Source of the DNA: Natronosalvus halobius
GTDB lineage: Archaea > Halobacteriota > Halobacteria > Halobacteriales > Natrialbaceae
Direction: 5' to 3'
NCBI RefSeq assembly: GCF_024138145.1
Contig: NZ_CP099997.1
Span: 434,001 to 498,000 of the forward strand
DNA: 64,000 bases
Shown: positions 1 to 8,926 of the stretch, piece after piece
How positions within the stretch are numbered: position 1 is the stretch's first letter
Layout of the letters: each line of letters starts with the position of its first letter
Position numbers and translations under genes: made by a program
Notes under the pieces: model-generated
What the model was told of the DNA's origin: nothing
Database searches by the model: none
The model's input: only the letters and a program-made list of their open reading frames with translations

Positions 1-923
1 GGCATGTGGGAGGCGACCTCGCGCGCGAACTCGGCGACGTCTTCGTGGTCGGGCATCGAGGATCTGTCGAGTCGGCCGCGGGAGTGCCCGACGTGCATGT
101 ACGCCTTGAGCTCGACGAAGTCGGGGTCGGCCCGCTGGTAGAAGGCGGCGTACCAGTCCGGGTCGCGCATGTTCTCGCCGTCGATCAACGTCGTCCGTAA
201 GACCGTGCGCGTCTCGTCCTTTTCGGCGAGTACGTCCATCGTCTCGACGAGGTGCTCCCAGGCGTCGTCCTCCATCGCTTTGACGACCTGGTCGAACGTC
301 CAGCGCTCGGGGGCGTCGACGCTGACGTAGAGCTGGGTCGGGTCGCACTCGCGCAGGACCTCGGGGCGGGTGCCGTTCGAGACGAGGAACGTCGTGACGT
401 CACGGTCGTGGAACGCCTCGAGTAGCTCGGGGAGATAGGGATACAAGGAAGGCTCGCCGTCGAGGCTGATGGCGACGTGGCGGGGTTCCATCGCCTCCTC
501 GAACACGGATCGAGGGACCTGGTCGTTGCCGCCGAATCCCGAGAGGAGCTTCTTCTGGAGGCGGATGGAGGCGTCGACGACGGCCTCGGGGTCGTCCCAC
601 TCGACGCCCTCGAGTTCGTAGGCGTGGCCGTTGTGGTCGCGCCAGCAGAAGACGCAGCGCTCGTTACAGCGGACGACGGGCGTCATCTGGATACACCGAT
701 GCGATTCGATGCCATACCAGATGTTCTTGTAGCACTTGCCCTCACCGCGGAGGGCGTTGGCCGTCCACCCGCAGGTCTGGGCGGCGGTGTGGTTCTCGTG
801 GTGGTAGTTCGGCGAGTCGACCTGCATCGGTCCGCCACTGTCGTCCCCGTCTACGTTCACGTCTACGTCTACGTCGCCGTCCTCCGACGACGCATCGGCC
901 CCGGAATCCGCGGCGTTGCTCAT
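1..923 (-). CDS. taw1: 4-demethylwyosine synthase Taw1, C-terminus cut by the window edge
   Basis: This radical SAM enzyme makes the tricyclic base of wyosine by condensing N1-methylguanosine-37 of tRNA-Phe with two carbons of pyruvate. About 307 codons are visible before the frame runs off the left edge. Cys86, Cys90 and Cys93 form the radical SAM motif (CNERCVFC). Cys51, Cys64 and Cys77 are spaced 13 residues apart, matching the second 4Fe-4S site known in archaeal Taw1/TYW1. The segment LDGEPSLYPY and a following SNGT are also family-typical. Residues 10-30 are an Asp/Val-rich extension encoded by GACGTA-like hexamers. I take ATG 923 as the start; Met33 is a possible shorter start. The gene faces away from its right neighbour and shares a 177-nt intergenic stretch with it. 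Confidence 0.93.
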   Translation of the reverse strand, partial: MSNAADSGADASSEDGDVDVDVNVDGDDSGGPMQVDSPNYHHENHTAAQTCGWTANALRGEGKCYKNIWYGIESHRCIQMTPVVRCNERCVFCWRDHNGHAYELEGVEWDDPEAVVDASIRLQKKLLSGFGGNDQVPRSVFEEAMEPRHVAISLDGEPSLYPYLPELLEAFHDRDVTTFLVSNGTRPEVLRECDPTQLYVSVDAPERWTFDQVVKAMEDDAWEHLVETMDVLAEKDETRTVLRTTLIDGENMRDPDWYAAFYQRADPDFVELKAYMHVGHSRGRLDRSSMPDHEDVAEFAREVASHM

Positions 924-1100
924 GGATAGTGCATGTGTCCGATACGGTAAAAGGAGAGTGGTCGACCGCTCTATCCCTCCACGAGTTGTAGAAGCGGTCC
1001 AGGCGTCCAGGAACGTCGATGCCGTTCCACAATTCGTCAGGCGTGACAGTCTCCTAAATTGTGACAGCAGATTATGTATTTTGGTCGTGGTAGCTGTCCT

Positions 1101-1609
1101 ATGCGTCGTAGACAGTACCTGATCATCGGTGGTGGCGTACTTGCCGCGTTCACGGGTGGAATTGCCAATTTCGAGCGCGTAGCGGCCCAGGAGGAAGATG
1201 CCGACCTGTTCGAGCAGTTCGTCACGGTCGTCCAGAACCTCTACGAGGATCGCGGCGCCGACCTCGTCGACGCCGATCACGGTCGATTGCTCGTCGACGT
1301 GACCGTAACGACCGGGAGTGACGAATTAACCGAGTCCACGTTCCACGAGGAAGTGGGCAGTCTCGTCGGAGCGTTCGCGGATTCGTCGGCGAAGCCGAGG
1401 ATCCGCCGTCGCTGGGACTACGCGTCTGGGTGTATTCGAGCGTCCAGGACGCAGAGGCCGCAGTCGATGCTGGCAACGAAGACAGCGCCCCGGAAGGACT
1501 TGCAAGCTATGCTGCTAACAGCGAATGGGCACGCGAGGACTACGAAACCGGGGAGATGGACCAATACGCATTCGACGTCCTGTTCACGATCGACCCGCCA
1601 CCGTTCTGA
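1101..1609 (+). pseudogene. Small Tat-exported protein, broken by a one-base frameshift
   Basis: The N-terminus RRRQYLIIGGG followed by a hydrophobic stretch and VAAQ looks like a Tat signal peptide. The first frame reads sensibly to about residue 94 (EEVGSLVGAFAD) and then turns into Arg-rich nonsense that runs into the next gene. One frame over, an acidic typical haloarchaeal sequence continues from about 1382 (FVGEAEDPPSLGLRVWVYSS) and ends at TGA 1607-1609. Adding one T near 1382 would restore one protein of about 170 residues. The layout resembles small haloarchaeal exported proteins of unknown function; I do not assign a family. It is either a recent pseudogene or a sequencing error. 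Confidence 0.7.
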
Positions 1610-1737
1610 CTGTCGATCGCCTCGACGACGAGAAATGACGGAGGCTCACTGTCGGTACGGGTGTTGTAACAGTCGTCATGCCCTCGAAAGAGTCGGTTTC
1701 TCAGAAAGAAGCACAAAGGATGCCCGCTTAGATGCGT

Positions 1738-2418
1738 TCATTCACCGCGAACGCGCTCGAGCACCGCCAGTGTCCCGTCTGCGTGAGCCGTCTCGAGCAC
1801 CTCACCGGCCGCCGCCTTCGCGGCGTCGTCCGCATTGGCGACGGCGAAACTCCGACCCACGGTCTCGAACGTCGAGATGTCGTTCTCGGAGTCGCCGACG
1901 GCCACCGCGTCCTGGAGGGCGAAGCCGACGTGCTCGGCCAGGCGAGCGACGCCGCGGCCCTTGCTCGTCTCCGGACTGACGACGTGGTAGGCGTAGCCGG
2001 TGTCCAGGACATCGAGGCCGTACTCGGCGGCCAGTTTCCGCAGCGGTCCTTCGGGTTGCTCGTGGTTGACGGCGACCTCGGTCTGACGCCAGCGGTTGAC
2101 CGTGTCCTCGGGCCCCCAGCCGAGGTCGTAGCCGGCCTCCTGGTAGGCCTCCGCGACGGCCTGGGCGGCAGCGGGGTCGGCGGTGTAGTGGACGGACTCG
2201 CCGGTGTAGACGACGCCGCCGTTTTCGGCGACGACGAGTTCGGGGATCGCCGCGAAGTGACAGAGGGCGACGGGATACGGGAACGCTTTTCCGGTGGCGA
2301 CGACGACCGGGGCGTCCCACTCGAGCAGCGGATCGAAGATGCGAGGGTCGATTCCCCACCCCTCCGGGCGGGTGAGCGTGCCGTCGATGTCGAGGACGAG
2401 CGGCGGGTCGGCGGTCAT
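1738..2418 (-). CDS. pgp: Phosphoglycolate phosphatase (HAD superfamily, archaeal type)
   Basis: This 226-residue HAD hydrolase should dephosphorylate 2-phosphoglycolate. The nucleophile motif DIDGTL is at residues 10-15, the motif II region is VVVATGKAF, and motif IV is VGDSENDISTF in the C-terminal third, with a Lys in TSKGRGV before it. The short cap and the length match the archaeal phosphoglycolate phosphatase group (COG0561-type). The start is the ATG at 2418, next to an upstream gap of about 195 nt. It is a single-gene unit on the minus strand. A sugar-phosphate phosphatase of the same family would look similar, so substrate is by family only. Confidence 0.88.
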   Translation of the reverse strand: MTADPPLVLDIDGTLTRPEGWGIDPRIFDPLLEWDAPVVVATGKAFPYPVALCHFAAIPELVVAENGGVVYTGESVHYTADPAAAQAVAEAYQEAGYDLGWGPEDTVNRWRQTEVAVNHEQPEGPLRKLAAEYGLDVLDTGYAYHVVSPETSKGRGVARLAEHVGFALQDAVAVGDSENDISTFETVGRSFAVANADDAAKAAAGEVLETAHADGTLAVLERVRGE

Positions 2419-2613
2419 ATCGAAAGGTGCTCGAGGCGAGGCCTAAAGGGGTCGGTTTTCGGTAGCGTCGGGCACGGTTGCGTTCCAGCTATATGCGGGG
2501 TCGGCTGGGTGCACGCGGTGTCGAGACGAACGGTGCCTCTCGAGGCGGGCGTGAGTGGGCTGGACCCGAGGTCGCTGCTGTGCGTGTAACTCAGAAGGGG
2601 TGGTGATCAAAGG

Positions 2614-3684
2614 TTAGGGCGTCGGGACCCAGACCGTCGTGGGGAAGATGCCGAGGAAGAACGCCACGGCGATCAGGATCGTCCCGAAGACGATGGCCGC
2701 CGCGGGCGGGTCCCAGTGGGTGTCGCCGTGGGCGTAGAACACCCGCTGGAACACTTCCCCGAACAGGGCACAGACGATCCCGAAGATGGCGGCGACGATC
2801 AGGGCGACCTCGTTGCTGGTCCCCGCGAGAATCGCGTCGCCGCTCGCGACGACCGCGAGCGCGGCCGTCGAGGACGGGAGCGTGATGTGGTGGGTGACCG
2901 GAATCTTCTCGACGCCGCAGTTGAGGAAGACGAGGGAGGCGGCGCTGATACCGAACGCCAGGAACGGGCTCTCGGTGACGATTGCCGTGTACCCGCCCAG
3001 GAGGCCGCCAGCCAGCCCGATCATGGCGACGTGGTCCCACTCGTACTGGTGGGGGAGCCACGGTTCGACGGCGAGACGCGAACTCTGGGCAGCTGCTGCC
3101 TCCGTCTCTGCTCCCGATTCCACTTCGCCACCGTCGGTAATCGTCCGCGTCTCCTCGCGCTCGAACGGCGTCATGTCGAAGTAGCCCGTTCCGCGAACCT
3201 TCCCGATGATGCTGTAGCCCAGGATCAGCCGGTGGAACAGGGCCGAGAGGACGACCCCCATTGCGATGGGATCCCAGGGCAACCCGAGCGTCCCCGAGGT
3301 CACCTGAAGGACGTACCCGAGAACGCCGAAGGCGCCGCCCACGGCGAGCACGTCGGGTTTCGTCCCGAGGGCGTAGGCGATGTTCTTCGCCTCGTGGTAG
3401 TCGAATGCGGTGTCGATGTAGCCCCGACGAGCGGCGTAGGCCGTCGCTGCAGCACCGCCGGCGAAGCTAATCGCCGGCGAGAACGGCGGGCCGAACGCGA
3501 CCTGTGCGGTGATTGCTTCGGCATCCGGATTGACGAGCGTCGCCGCCTCACCCGCGATGACCATGAACCCCGTAAAGATGAACGCCGGGAGCGCCCCGAG
3601 GGCCGCCCCGAACGCACCGCCACCGAACGCGGCGAGGAGCATCTCGAGGTCGAGCAGTGCCTCGAGGAGTTCACCGAGAACCAT
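2614..3684 (-). CDS. Polytopic membrane protein of the glycerol locus, putative glycerol uptake protein
   Basis: This 356-residue protein is mostly hydrophobic, with about eight to ten likely membrane segments and a charged soluble loop near residues 175-215. It starts 2 nt after the glpK stop codon, so the two form one transcription unit. A membrane protein of this type lies beside glpK in other haloarchaea and has been suggested to be a glycerol facilitator or transporter; that assignment rests on context, not on a transport motif I can see. It is unrelated in sequence to the MIP/aquaporin-type GlpF, with no NPA motifs. A permease for another polyol or a structural partner of the kinase remain possible. 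Confidence 0.6.
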   Translation of the reverse strand: MVLGELLEALLDLEMLLAAFGGGAFGAALGALPAFIFTGFMVIAGEAATLVNPDAEAITAQVAFGPPFSPAISFAGGAAATAYAARRGYIDTAFDYHEAKNIAYALGTKPDVLAVGGAFGVLGYVLQVTSGTLGLPWDPIAMGVVLSALFHRLILGYSIIGKVRGTGYFDMTPFEREETRTITDGGEVESGAETEAAAAQSSRLAVEPWLPHQYEWDHVAMIGLAGGLLGGYTAIVTESPFLAFGISAASLVFLNCGVEKIPVTHHITLPSSTAALAVVASGDAILAGTSNEVALIVAAIFGIVCALFGEVFQRVFYAHGDTHWDPPAAAIVFGTILIAVAFFLGIFPTTVWVPTP

Positions 3685-3686
3685 GG

Positions 3687-5249
3687 TCAGTCGCCTCCGT
3701 CACCGTCGCCGTCGCCGTCATCGTCGGTGGCCCAGCCGAGCGAGCGCTCGACGGCGTCACTCCAGCGACCGTACATGCGGTCGGCTTGTGCCGAATCCAT
3801 CTCGGGGCTGAACTCGCGGTCGACCTGCCAGTTGTCGCGCAGCCCCTCGACGTCGCCCCAGTAGCCTACCGCCAGGCCGGCTGCGTAGGCCGACCCCAAG
3901 GCCGTCGTCTCGTCGACGACGGGGCGGGAAATCTCCGAGCCGATGATGTCCGACTGGAGCTGACAGAGGTAGTTGTTCTTCACCGCGCCGCCGTCGACCT
4001 TGAGATCCTGCATCTCGATGCCCGAGTCGGCTTCCATCGCCTCGGCTACGTCGCGGGTCTGGTAGGCGATGGACTCGAGGGTCGCCCGAACGACGTGTTC
4101 CTTGCGGGTACCGCGGGTCAGCCCGACGATGGTCCCGCGGGCGCGCTGGTCCCAGTGCGGGGCGCCCAGACCCGTGAAAGCTGGAACGACGTAGACGCCG
4201 TCGGTCGAGTCGACGCTCCGGGCCAGTTCCGCCGTCTCGGCCGGGTCGTCGATCAGCGTCATGTCCTCGAGCCACTCGATCGCCGCGCCGGTGATGAAGA
4301 TGGCGCCCTCGAGGGCGTACTGGACGGGTTCACCCGAGCGCTGGAAGCCGATGGTGGTGAGCAGGCCGTGCTCGGACTCGACGGCTTCCTCACCGGTGTT
4401 CATGAGGAAGAACGAGCCCGTGCCGTAGGTGTTCTTTGCCTCACCGGCGTCGAAACAGGTCTGGCCGAACAGCGCCGCCTGCTGGTCGCCGAGCGCGCCC
4501 GCGACCGGAATTTCGGCCTCGAGGAAACCGTCCGGGTCGGTCGTCCCGTAGGTGTCCTCGTCGCTCGAGGGGCGAACCTCGGGGAGCATCTCGCGGGATA
4601 CGCCGAACTCCTCGAGCAACTCGTCGTCCCACTCGAGGTCGTGGATGTTGTAGAGCATCGTCCGCGAGGCGTTCGTGACCTCGGTGATGTGGTTGCCTGT
4701 GAGGTTGTAGATCAGCCAGGTGTCGATGGTCCCGAAGAGGACGTCGCCCTCGGCCGCGCGGTCCTGGATGTCCGCGGGCCGGGTACGCTCCATCTTGATC
4801 GGGTCGGCATTTTCGAGGAGCCACTCGGCTTTCGTCGCCGAGAAGTAGGCGTCGGCTTCGAGGCCGGTCTTCTCGCGAATCGTTCCGACGAGACCGTCTT
4901 CCTCGAGTTGCTCGACGCGGCTGGTCGTCCGGCGATCCTGCCAGACGAGCGCGTTGTGAACCGGTTTTCCGGACTCCGCGTCCCAGAGCAGCGTCGTCTC
5001 GCGCTGGTTGGTGACGCCGATGGCCTCGAGCTGGTCCGGGCTGACCCCGGCCTGGCCGAGCGCGCTCGTGATCACCGACTTGGTGTTCTCCCAGATTTCC
5101 ATCGGGTCGTGTTCGACCCAGCCGGGTTCCGGGTAGATCTGTTCGTGTTTCTCGTACGCGTTGGCGACGACCTGACCGCTGTGGTCGAACACCATGAATC
5201 GCGTGCCGGTCGTTCCCTGGTCAACTGCGCCGACGTATGTGTCTGTCAC
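3687..5249 (-). CDS. glpK: Glycerol kinase
   Basis: Glycerol kinase phosphorylates glycerol with ATP to sn-glycerol 3-phosphate, the first committed step in using glycerol. The 520-residue length fits the FGGY kinase family. The N-terminal phosphate motif GAVDQGTTGTRFMVFDHSG, the substrate loop TNQRETTLLWD with Arg-Glu, and the C-terminal KVDGGAVKNNYLCQLQSDI segment are all present. The last 15 residues are an Asp/Gly repeat tail (DDDGDGDGDGGD). The gene heads a leftward unit with the downstream membrane protein and diverges from the gpd dehydrogenase genes, which use its product. Confidence 0.97.
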   Translation of the reverse strand: MTDTYVGAVDQGTTGTRFMVFDHSGQVVANAYEKHEQIYPEPGWVEHDPMEIWENTKSVITSALGQAGVSPDQLEAIGVTNQRETTLLWDAESGKPVHNALVWQDRRTTSRVEQLEEDGLVGTIREKTGLEADAYFSATKAEWLLENADPIKMERTRPADIQDRAAEGDVLFGTIDTWLIYNLTGNHITEVTNASRTMLYNIHDLEWDDELLEEFGVSREMLPEVRPSSDEDTYGTTDPDGFLEAEIPVAGALGDQQAALFGQTCFDAGEAKNTYGTGSFFLMNTGEEAVESEHGLLTTIGFQRSGEPVQYALEGAIFITGAAIEWLEDMTLIDDPAETAELARSVDSTDGVYVVPAFTGLGAPHWDQRARGTIVGLTRGTRKEHVVRATLESIAYQTRDVAEAMEADSGIEMQDLKVDGGAVKNNYLCQLQSDIIGSEISRPVVDETTALGSAYAAGLAVGYWGDVEGLRDNWQVDREFSPEMDSAQADRMYGRWSDAVERSLGWATDDDGDGDGDGGD

Positions 5250-5575
5250 TGGTGGTCACCCGTTGTATCGCTCGGTTGCGAACATCTTTACCGTCGATCC
5301 GGTATTACTGATAAACAACACCAACGATCGGTATAAACATTGCCCAATATGTAATTCTGAATTTATGTATTTCTCGAGGTAAACTCTGCGAATCAAACTC
5401 TTCGTGGCGAGATGCGCCGAGTAGACGAGTTTATGGGCCGTTTATCGCCCGTACTCGCCTGACCCGCGAGGATTCCTGACACGACAGCTAACTGTCGCGA
5501 AAAACGGTGATTGTTATGGCTGTTGGCTGACCACCGATAAAATAATGGGGCGTCGCCCCGTCGTTGAGTCAACGG
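5250..5575. promoter_or_regulatory. Divergent control region between glpK and gpdA
   Basis: No gene is visible in these 326 nt. The stretch is AT-rich compared with its surroundings. On the minus strand GTTTATAC (5331-5338) and TGTTTAT near 5311-5316 are TATA-like elements that could drive glpK with a leader of some 40-60 nt. On the plus strand ATAAAATAAT (5537-5546) lies 30-39 nt before the gpdA ATG. Glycerol genes are co-regulated in haloarchaea, so operators are expected here, but I see no convincing palindrome. Confidence 0.5.
5537..5546 (+). promoter_or_regulatory. TATA box of gpdA
   Basis: ATAAAATAAT ends 29 nt before the ATG at 5576. With the usual archaeal spacing this places transcription start within a few bases of the start codon, so gpdA is probably leaderless. 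The position also favours ATG 5576 over the upstream TTG at 5564. Confidence 0.55.
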
Positions 5576-7348
5576 ATGGCATACGATACGGAGGTACTCG
5601 TCGTCGGCGGCGGCTCCACCGGCTGTGGCATCGCCCGCGACCTGGCGATGCGCGGGCTCGAGGTGACGCTCGTCGAGCGGGGAAACCTCACACATGGGAC
5701 GACCGGGCGGATGCACGGCCTCTTACATAGCGGGGGCCGCTACGCCGTGTCGGACCAGGCCAGCGCGAAGGAGTGCATCGAGGAGAACGAGGTCCTCCGC
5801 GACATCGCCGGCCACTGCGTCGAGATGACCGGCGGACTGTTCGTCCAACGACCGGAGGATCCAGACGACTACTTCCAGGAAAAGCTGCGTGGGTGCAGAG
5901 CGTGTGACATCCCCGCGCGTGCCCTCTCGGGACGGGAAGCCCGTGAGATCGAACCGTACCTCGCCAAAGACATCGAGCGGGCGATTCATGTCCCCGACGG
6001 TGCGATCGATCCATTCAGACTCTGCGTCGCGAACGCCATCGACGCCGAATCCCACGGGGCGCGCGTCGAAACCCACGCCGAAGTGATCGACCTCCTTCGC
6101 GAGGGCGACGACGTCTACGGCGTCGAGGTCCGCCACGACTCCGGCCCCGGAAAGCGGACCCACCGGACGCCCGGATCGACCGAGGAGATCACCGCCGAGT
6201 ACGTCGTCAACGCGACAGGCGCGTGGGCCGGACAGATCGGCGAAATGGCCGACCTCGAGGTCGCCGTCCGCCCCTCGAAAGGCGTCATGACCATCATGAA
6301 CGTCCGCCAGGTCGACACGGTTATCAACCGCTGTCGACCGAAAGGCGACGCCGACATCGTCGTCCCCCACGAGACGACGGCCATCCTCGGCACCACGGAC
6401 GAGGAGGTCGAGGATCCCGACGACTACCCGGAGGCGGGCTGGGAGGTCGACCTGATGATCGATACCCTCTCGGAACTGGTACCGATCCTCTCGGAGGCCC
6501 GCACGATCCGCTCGTTCTGGGGGGTTCGACCGCTGTACGAACCGCCGGGAACCGGTACCGAAGATCCCACCGACATCACCCGTGATTTCTTCCTCCTCGA
6601 TCACGCTGAACGCGACGGCGTCTCGGGAATCACCAGCATCGTCGGCGGCAAGTTCACCACCTACCGGATGATGGCCGAGCAAATTTCCGATCACGTCTGT
6701 GAGAAACTCGGCCACCGCGCCACCTGTGACACCGCGAGCGAACCGCTTCCAGGAAGCGAGAATCTCGAGACCCTGGAGGACGCGATGGACGACTTCGGCC
6801 TGCGCTCGCCGATCGCCCGACGGAGCAAACAGCGCCTCGGAAGTCGTTCACAGGAAGTACTCGGAACCATCGATCCGAACCCGGTCGTCTGTGCCTGCGA
6901 GGGCGTCACGCGCGCCGAGATCCAGGACGCCATCGAGCAGTCCGGCTCGGACCTGAACGCCGTGCGAATCCGGACCCGGGCGTCGATGGGGAACTGCCAG
7001 GGCGGCTTCTGCTGTCACGTCATGGCCAACGAACTCCACCCCGAGTACGACGAGCCGACGGCGCGAGCCGCCTACGACGAACTCTTCCAGGAGCGCTGGA
7101 AGGGTGAACGCCACGCGCTCTGGGGCGAACAGCTCTCCCAGGCGATGCTCACCTACGCGCTGCACGCGACGACGTTCAACGCCGACGGCGATCCGGCTCG
7201 AGTCGATGGCGACCAATCTGTCGACTTCGGCGCGTTCGACGGCGGACGGCCGGACTCGGCTCGAGGGGGCGCCGGCAGCGTAGTGACTGACGGCGGTCCT
7301 CGAGACTCCCAGCGGCGTGGCGAGGACCTGGACGGAGGTGATCGCTGA
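5576..7348 (+). CDS. gpdA: Glycerol-3-phosphate dehydrogenase subunit A (anaerobic-type, FAD)
   Basis: This is the catalytic flavoprotein of the GlpABC/GpdABC complex, which oxidises glycerol 3-phosphate to dihydroxyacetone phosphate and passes electrons to membrane quinone. The FAD dinucleotide-binding motif [12 protein letters not shown] is at the N-terminus, followed by a [16 protein letters not shown] segment typical of GlpA. The C-terminal part holds a BFD-like Fe-S domain with [13 protein letters not shown] and a GNCQGGFCC cysteine cluster. The last 50 residues are Asp/Gly-rich. The start is ATG 5576, giving 590 residues. gpdB begins 1 nt after its stop codon. Confidence 0.95.
   Translation: MAYDTEVLVVGGGSTGCGIARDLAMRGLEVTLVERGNLTHGTTGRMHGLLHSGGRYAVSDQASAKECIEENEVLRDIAGHCVEMTGGLFVQRPEDPDDYFQEKLRGCRACDIPARALSGREAREIEPYLAKDIERAIHVPDGAIDPFRLCVANAIDAESHGARVETHAEVIDLLREGDDVYGVEVRHDSGPGKRTHRTPGSTEEITAEYVVNATGAWAGQIGEMADLEVAVRPSKGVMTIMNVRQVDTVINRCRPKGDADIVVPHETTAILGTTDEEVEDPDDYPEAGWEVDLMIDTLSELVPILSEARTIRSFWGVRPLYEPPGTGTEDPTDITRDFFLLDHAERDGVSGITSIVGGKFTTYRMMAEQISDHVCEKLGHRATCDTASEPLPGSENLETLEDAMDDFGLRSPIARRSKQRLGSRSQEVLGTIDPNPVVCACEGVTRAEIQDAIEQSGSDLNAVRIRTRASMGNCQGGFCCHVMANELHPEYDEPTARAAYDELFQERWKGERHALWGEQLSQAMLTYALHATTFNADGDPARVDGDQSVDFGAFDGGRPDSARGGAGSVVTDGGPRDSQRRGEDLDGGDR
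7334..7343 (+). promoter_or_regulatory. Ribosome binding site of gpdB
   Basis: GGAGGTGATC is a full match to the 16S rRNA 3' tail complement and lies 6 nt before ATG 7350, inside the end of gpdA. It fixes the gpdB start at 7350 rather than at the upstream in-frame alternatives. Internal genes of haloarchaeal operons often use such sites while first genes are leaderless. Confidence 0.85.
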
Positions 7349-7349
7349 G

Positions 7350-8660
7350 ATGGCCATCACCGACGACGTACTCGTCATCGGCGGCGGACTCGCTGGTACG
7401 ACGGCGGCGCTCGCCGCGGCCGAACGGGGCGTCCAGGTACGCCTGCTCACCTACAAGCAGAGCACGCTCCGCCACGCCAGCGGGTTGATCGACGTCCTCG
7501 GGTACGCGCCCGACGGCCAGGGGCCACTCGCCGACCCCTTCGACGCCCTCGAGTCGCTCCCGGAGGGCCACCCCTACGAACGCGTGGGAAGCGATGCGGT
7601 TCGAGAGGCGCTACTCTTCTTCGACGCGGTCGTCGACGACGCCTACGCGGGCGAGCACACGGACGCAAACGCGCTCGTCCCCACCTCGAGCGGCGCGATC
7701 AAGCCCACGGCCCGCTACCCCACCGGCGTCGCGCCTGGGCTCGCGAGCGATCCCAGCGACGCGCTGCTCGTCGGCTTCGAGACGCTGCCCGAGTTCGACG
7801 CCCCGCTCGTCGCGGCCCACCTGGGGGACACCGGCGTTCCGTTCGAGGCTCGAGGCGTCACCCTCTCGTTCCCAGGCATCCGTCGGGACGACGCCAAGGT
7901 AACCCGATACGCGCACCTGCTCGACCGCGACGAGGGCGTCGATATCGGCCGCGGTGAGACCTCCGCGCGGGCCGCGTTGGCCGCCATCGTCCGCGATCAA
8001 CTCGAGGGCGAGTCCCGCGTAGGGTTCCCGCCAATCCTCGGCGACGACAATCACGCGACCGTCCGCCGGGACCTCCAGGAGCGCCTCGGCGTCGACGTCT
8101 TCGAAGTGCCTTCGGGACCGCCGAGCCTGCCCGGAATGCGCCTCGAGGATCGCCTGTACGACGCGCTCGAGGACGCCGGCGTTCGCGTCACGACGGGTGT
8201 CCCGGTCGTCGGCTACGAGGTGAGAGAAAGCGGACGCGGCGGTGGCTCGAATCCCGGCCGAATCGAACACGTCCTGGTCGACCGCAAGGGCCAAGACGTC
8301 CCCTACCGCGCCGACGAGTACGTCCTCGCCACCGGCGGTCTCGTCGGCAAGGGCGTTCGATCCGACCGCGAGCGGGTCTTCGACCCCATCTTCGACTGCC
8401 ACGTCGAGGCGTCACCGGACCGCTACGACTGGTTCGACGGCGATGCCTTCGGCGACCACCCGTTCGCTCGCTTCGGCGTGAGCGTCGACCGCGAGTTGCG
8501 CCCGCTCGACGCCGAGGACGACCTCGAGTTCGCGAACCTGCGGGCGGCGGGTGCCGTCCTCTCGGGCTACGACTTCGCCGCCGAGAAGTCCGGCAGCGGC
8601 GTCTCGCTCGCGACGGGGTTCGTCGCGGGCAACCGGGCCGGGTCGGAGGTGCGCAGATGA
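7350..8660 (+). CDS. gpdB: Glycerol-3-phosphate dehydrogenase subunit B
   Basis: GpdB is the second flavoprotein of the anaerobic-type glycerol-3-phosphate dehydrogenase and is thought to link subunit A to the membrane-associated subunit C. The 436-residue protein opens with an FAD-binding motif (DVLVIGGGLAGTTAALAAAE) and has the GlpB-type phrase RHASGLIDVLGY. The C-terminus KSGSGVSLATGFVAGNRA matches the flavin-contact end of the family. The start follows a perfect Shine-Dalgarno sequence. Its TGA overlaps the ATG of an 89-codon ORF by ATGA, so the usual direct overlap with gpdC is interrupted here. Confidence 0.93.
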   Translation: MAITDDVLVIGGGLAGTTAALAAAERGVQVRLLTYKQSTLRHASGLIDVLGYAPDGQGPLADPFDALESLPEGHPYERVGSDAVREALLFFDAVVDDAYAGEHTDANALVPTSSGAIKPTARYPTGVAPGLASDPSDALLVGFETLPEFDAPLVAAHLGDTGVPFEARGVTLSFPGIRRDDAKVTRYAHLLDRDEGVDIGRGETSARAALAAIVRDQLEGESRVGFPPILGDDNHATVRRDLQERLGVDVFEVPSGPPSLPGMRLEDRLYDALEDAGVRVTTGVPVVGYEVRESGRGGGSNPGRIEHVLVDRKGQDVPYRADEYVLATGGLVGKGVRSDRERVFDPIFDCHVEASPDRYDWFDGDAFGDHPFARFGVSVDRELRPLDAEDDLEFANLRAAGAVLSGYDFAAEKSGSGVSLATGFVAGNRAGSEVRR

Positions 8661-8926
8661 GCCGAGTGGTTCGTTCGCGTGCTGGCCCGGAGGCGGCGTA
8701 CACGCTGGCGCTGGGCGCAGTGTACGGACCGTACGCGGCCTCGAGTGCGCCCTCGAGCGGTGTGTGCAAGCAGTGGCGGCCCGATCGACGGTCGACCAGG
8801 ATCGAGACCGAGACCGAGACCGAGACCGATACCTGCGGTGGGGCCAAGTTTCAGAACCAGGCTCAGGCACACGTGCAGATTCAGAGACGGACCCAGTTTC
8901 AAATCAACATGACGGTGATTCAATGA
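8657..8926 (+). CDS. 89-residue ORF wedged between gpdB and gpdC, unrecognised
   Basis: This ORF starts inside the gpdB stop (ATGA at 8657-8660) and ends inside the gpdC start (ATGA at 8923-8926), so translation could be coupled through all three genes. The product has no recognisable domain, signal peptide or membrane span. Its middle is an ETETETETDT run encoded by CGAGAC hexamers, followed by a Gln-rich tail. It is near neutral or basic, unlike the acidic neighbours, which argues against long-standing selection as a protein. It may be a real small protein or only an expanded spacer that keeps ribosomes coupled. Confidence 0.4.
   Translation: MSRVVRSRAGPEAAYTLALGAVYGPYAASSAPSSGVCKQWRPDRRSTRIETETETETDTCGGAKFQNQAQAHVQIQRRTQFQINMTVIQ
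8803..8832 (+). repeat. CGAGAC hexamer array
   Basis: Four exact copies of CGAGAC (8803-8826) are followed by one variant CGATAC. They encode the Glu-Thr dipeptide run in the 89-codon ORF. Length change by one unit would keep the frame. Confidence 0.85.

Noticed and set aside
841-880. GACGTA-type hexamers at the start of taw1 as a mobile or regulatory repeat
   Set aside because: They lie in frame and encode an acidic Asp/Val run, a common low-complexity extension in haloarchaeal proteins.
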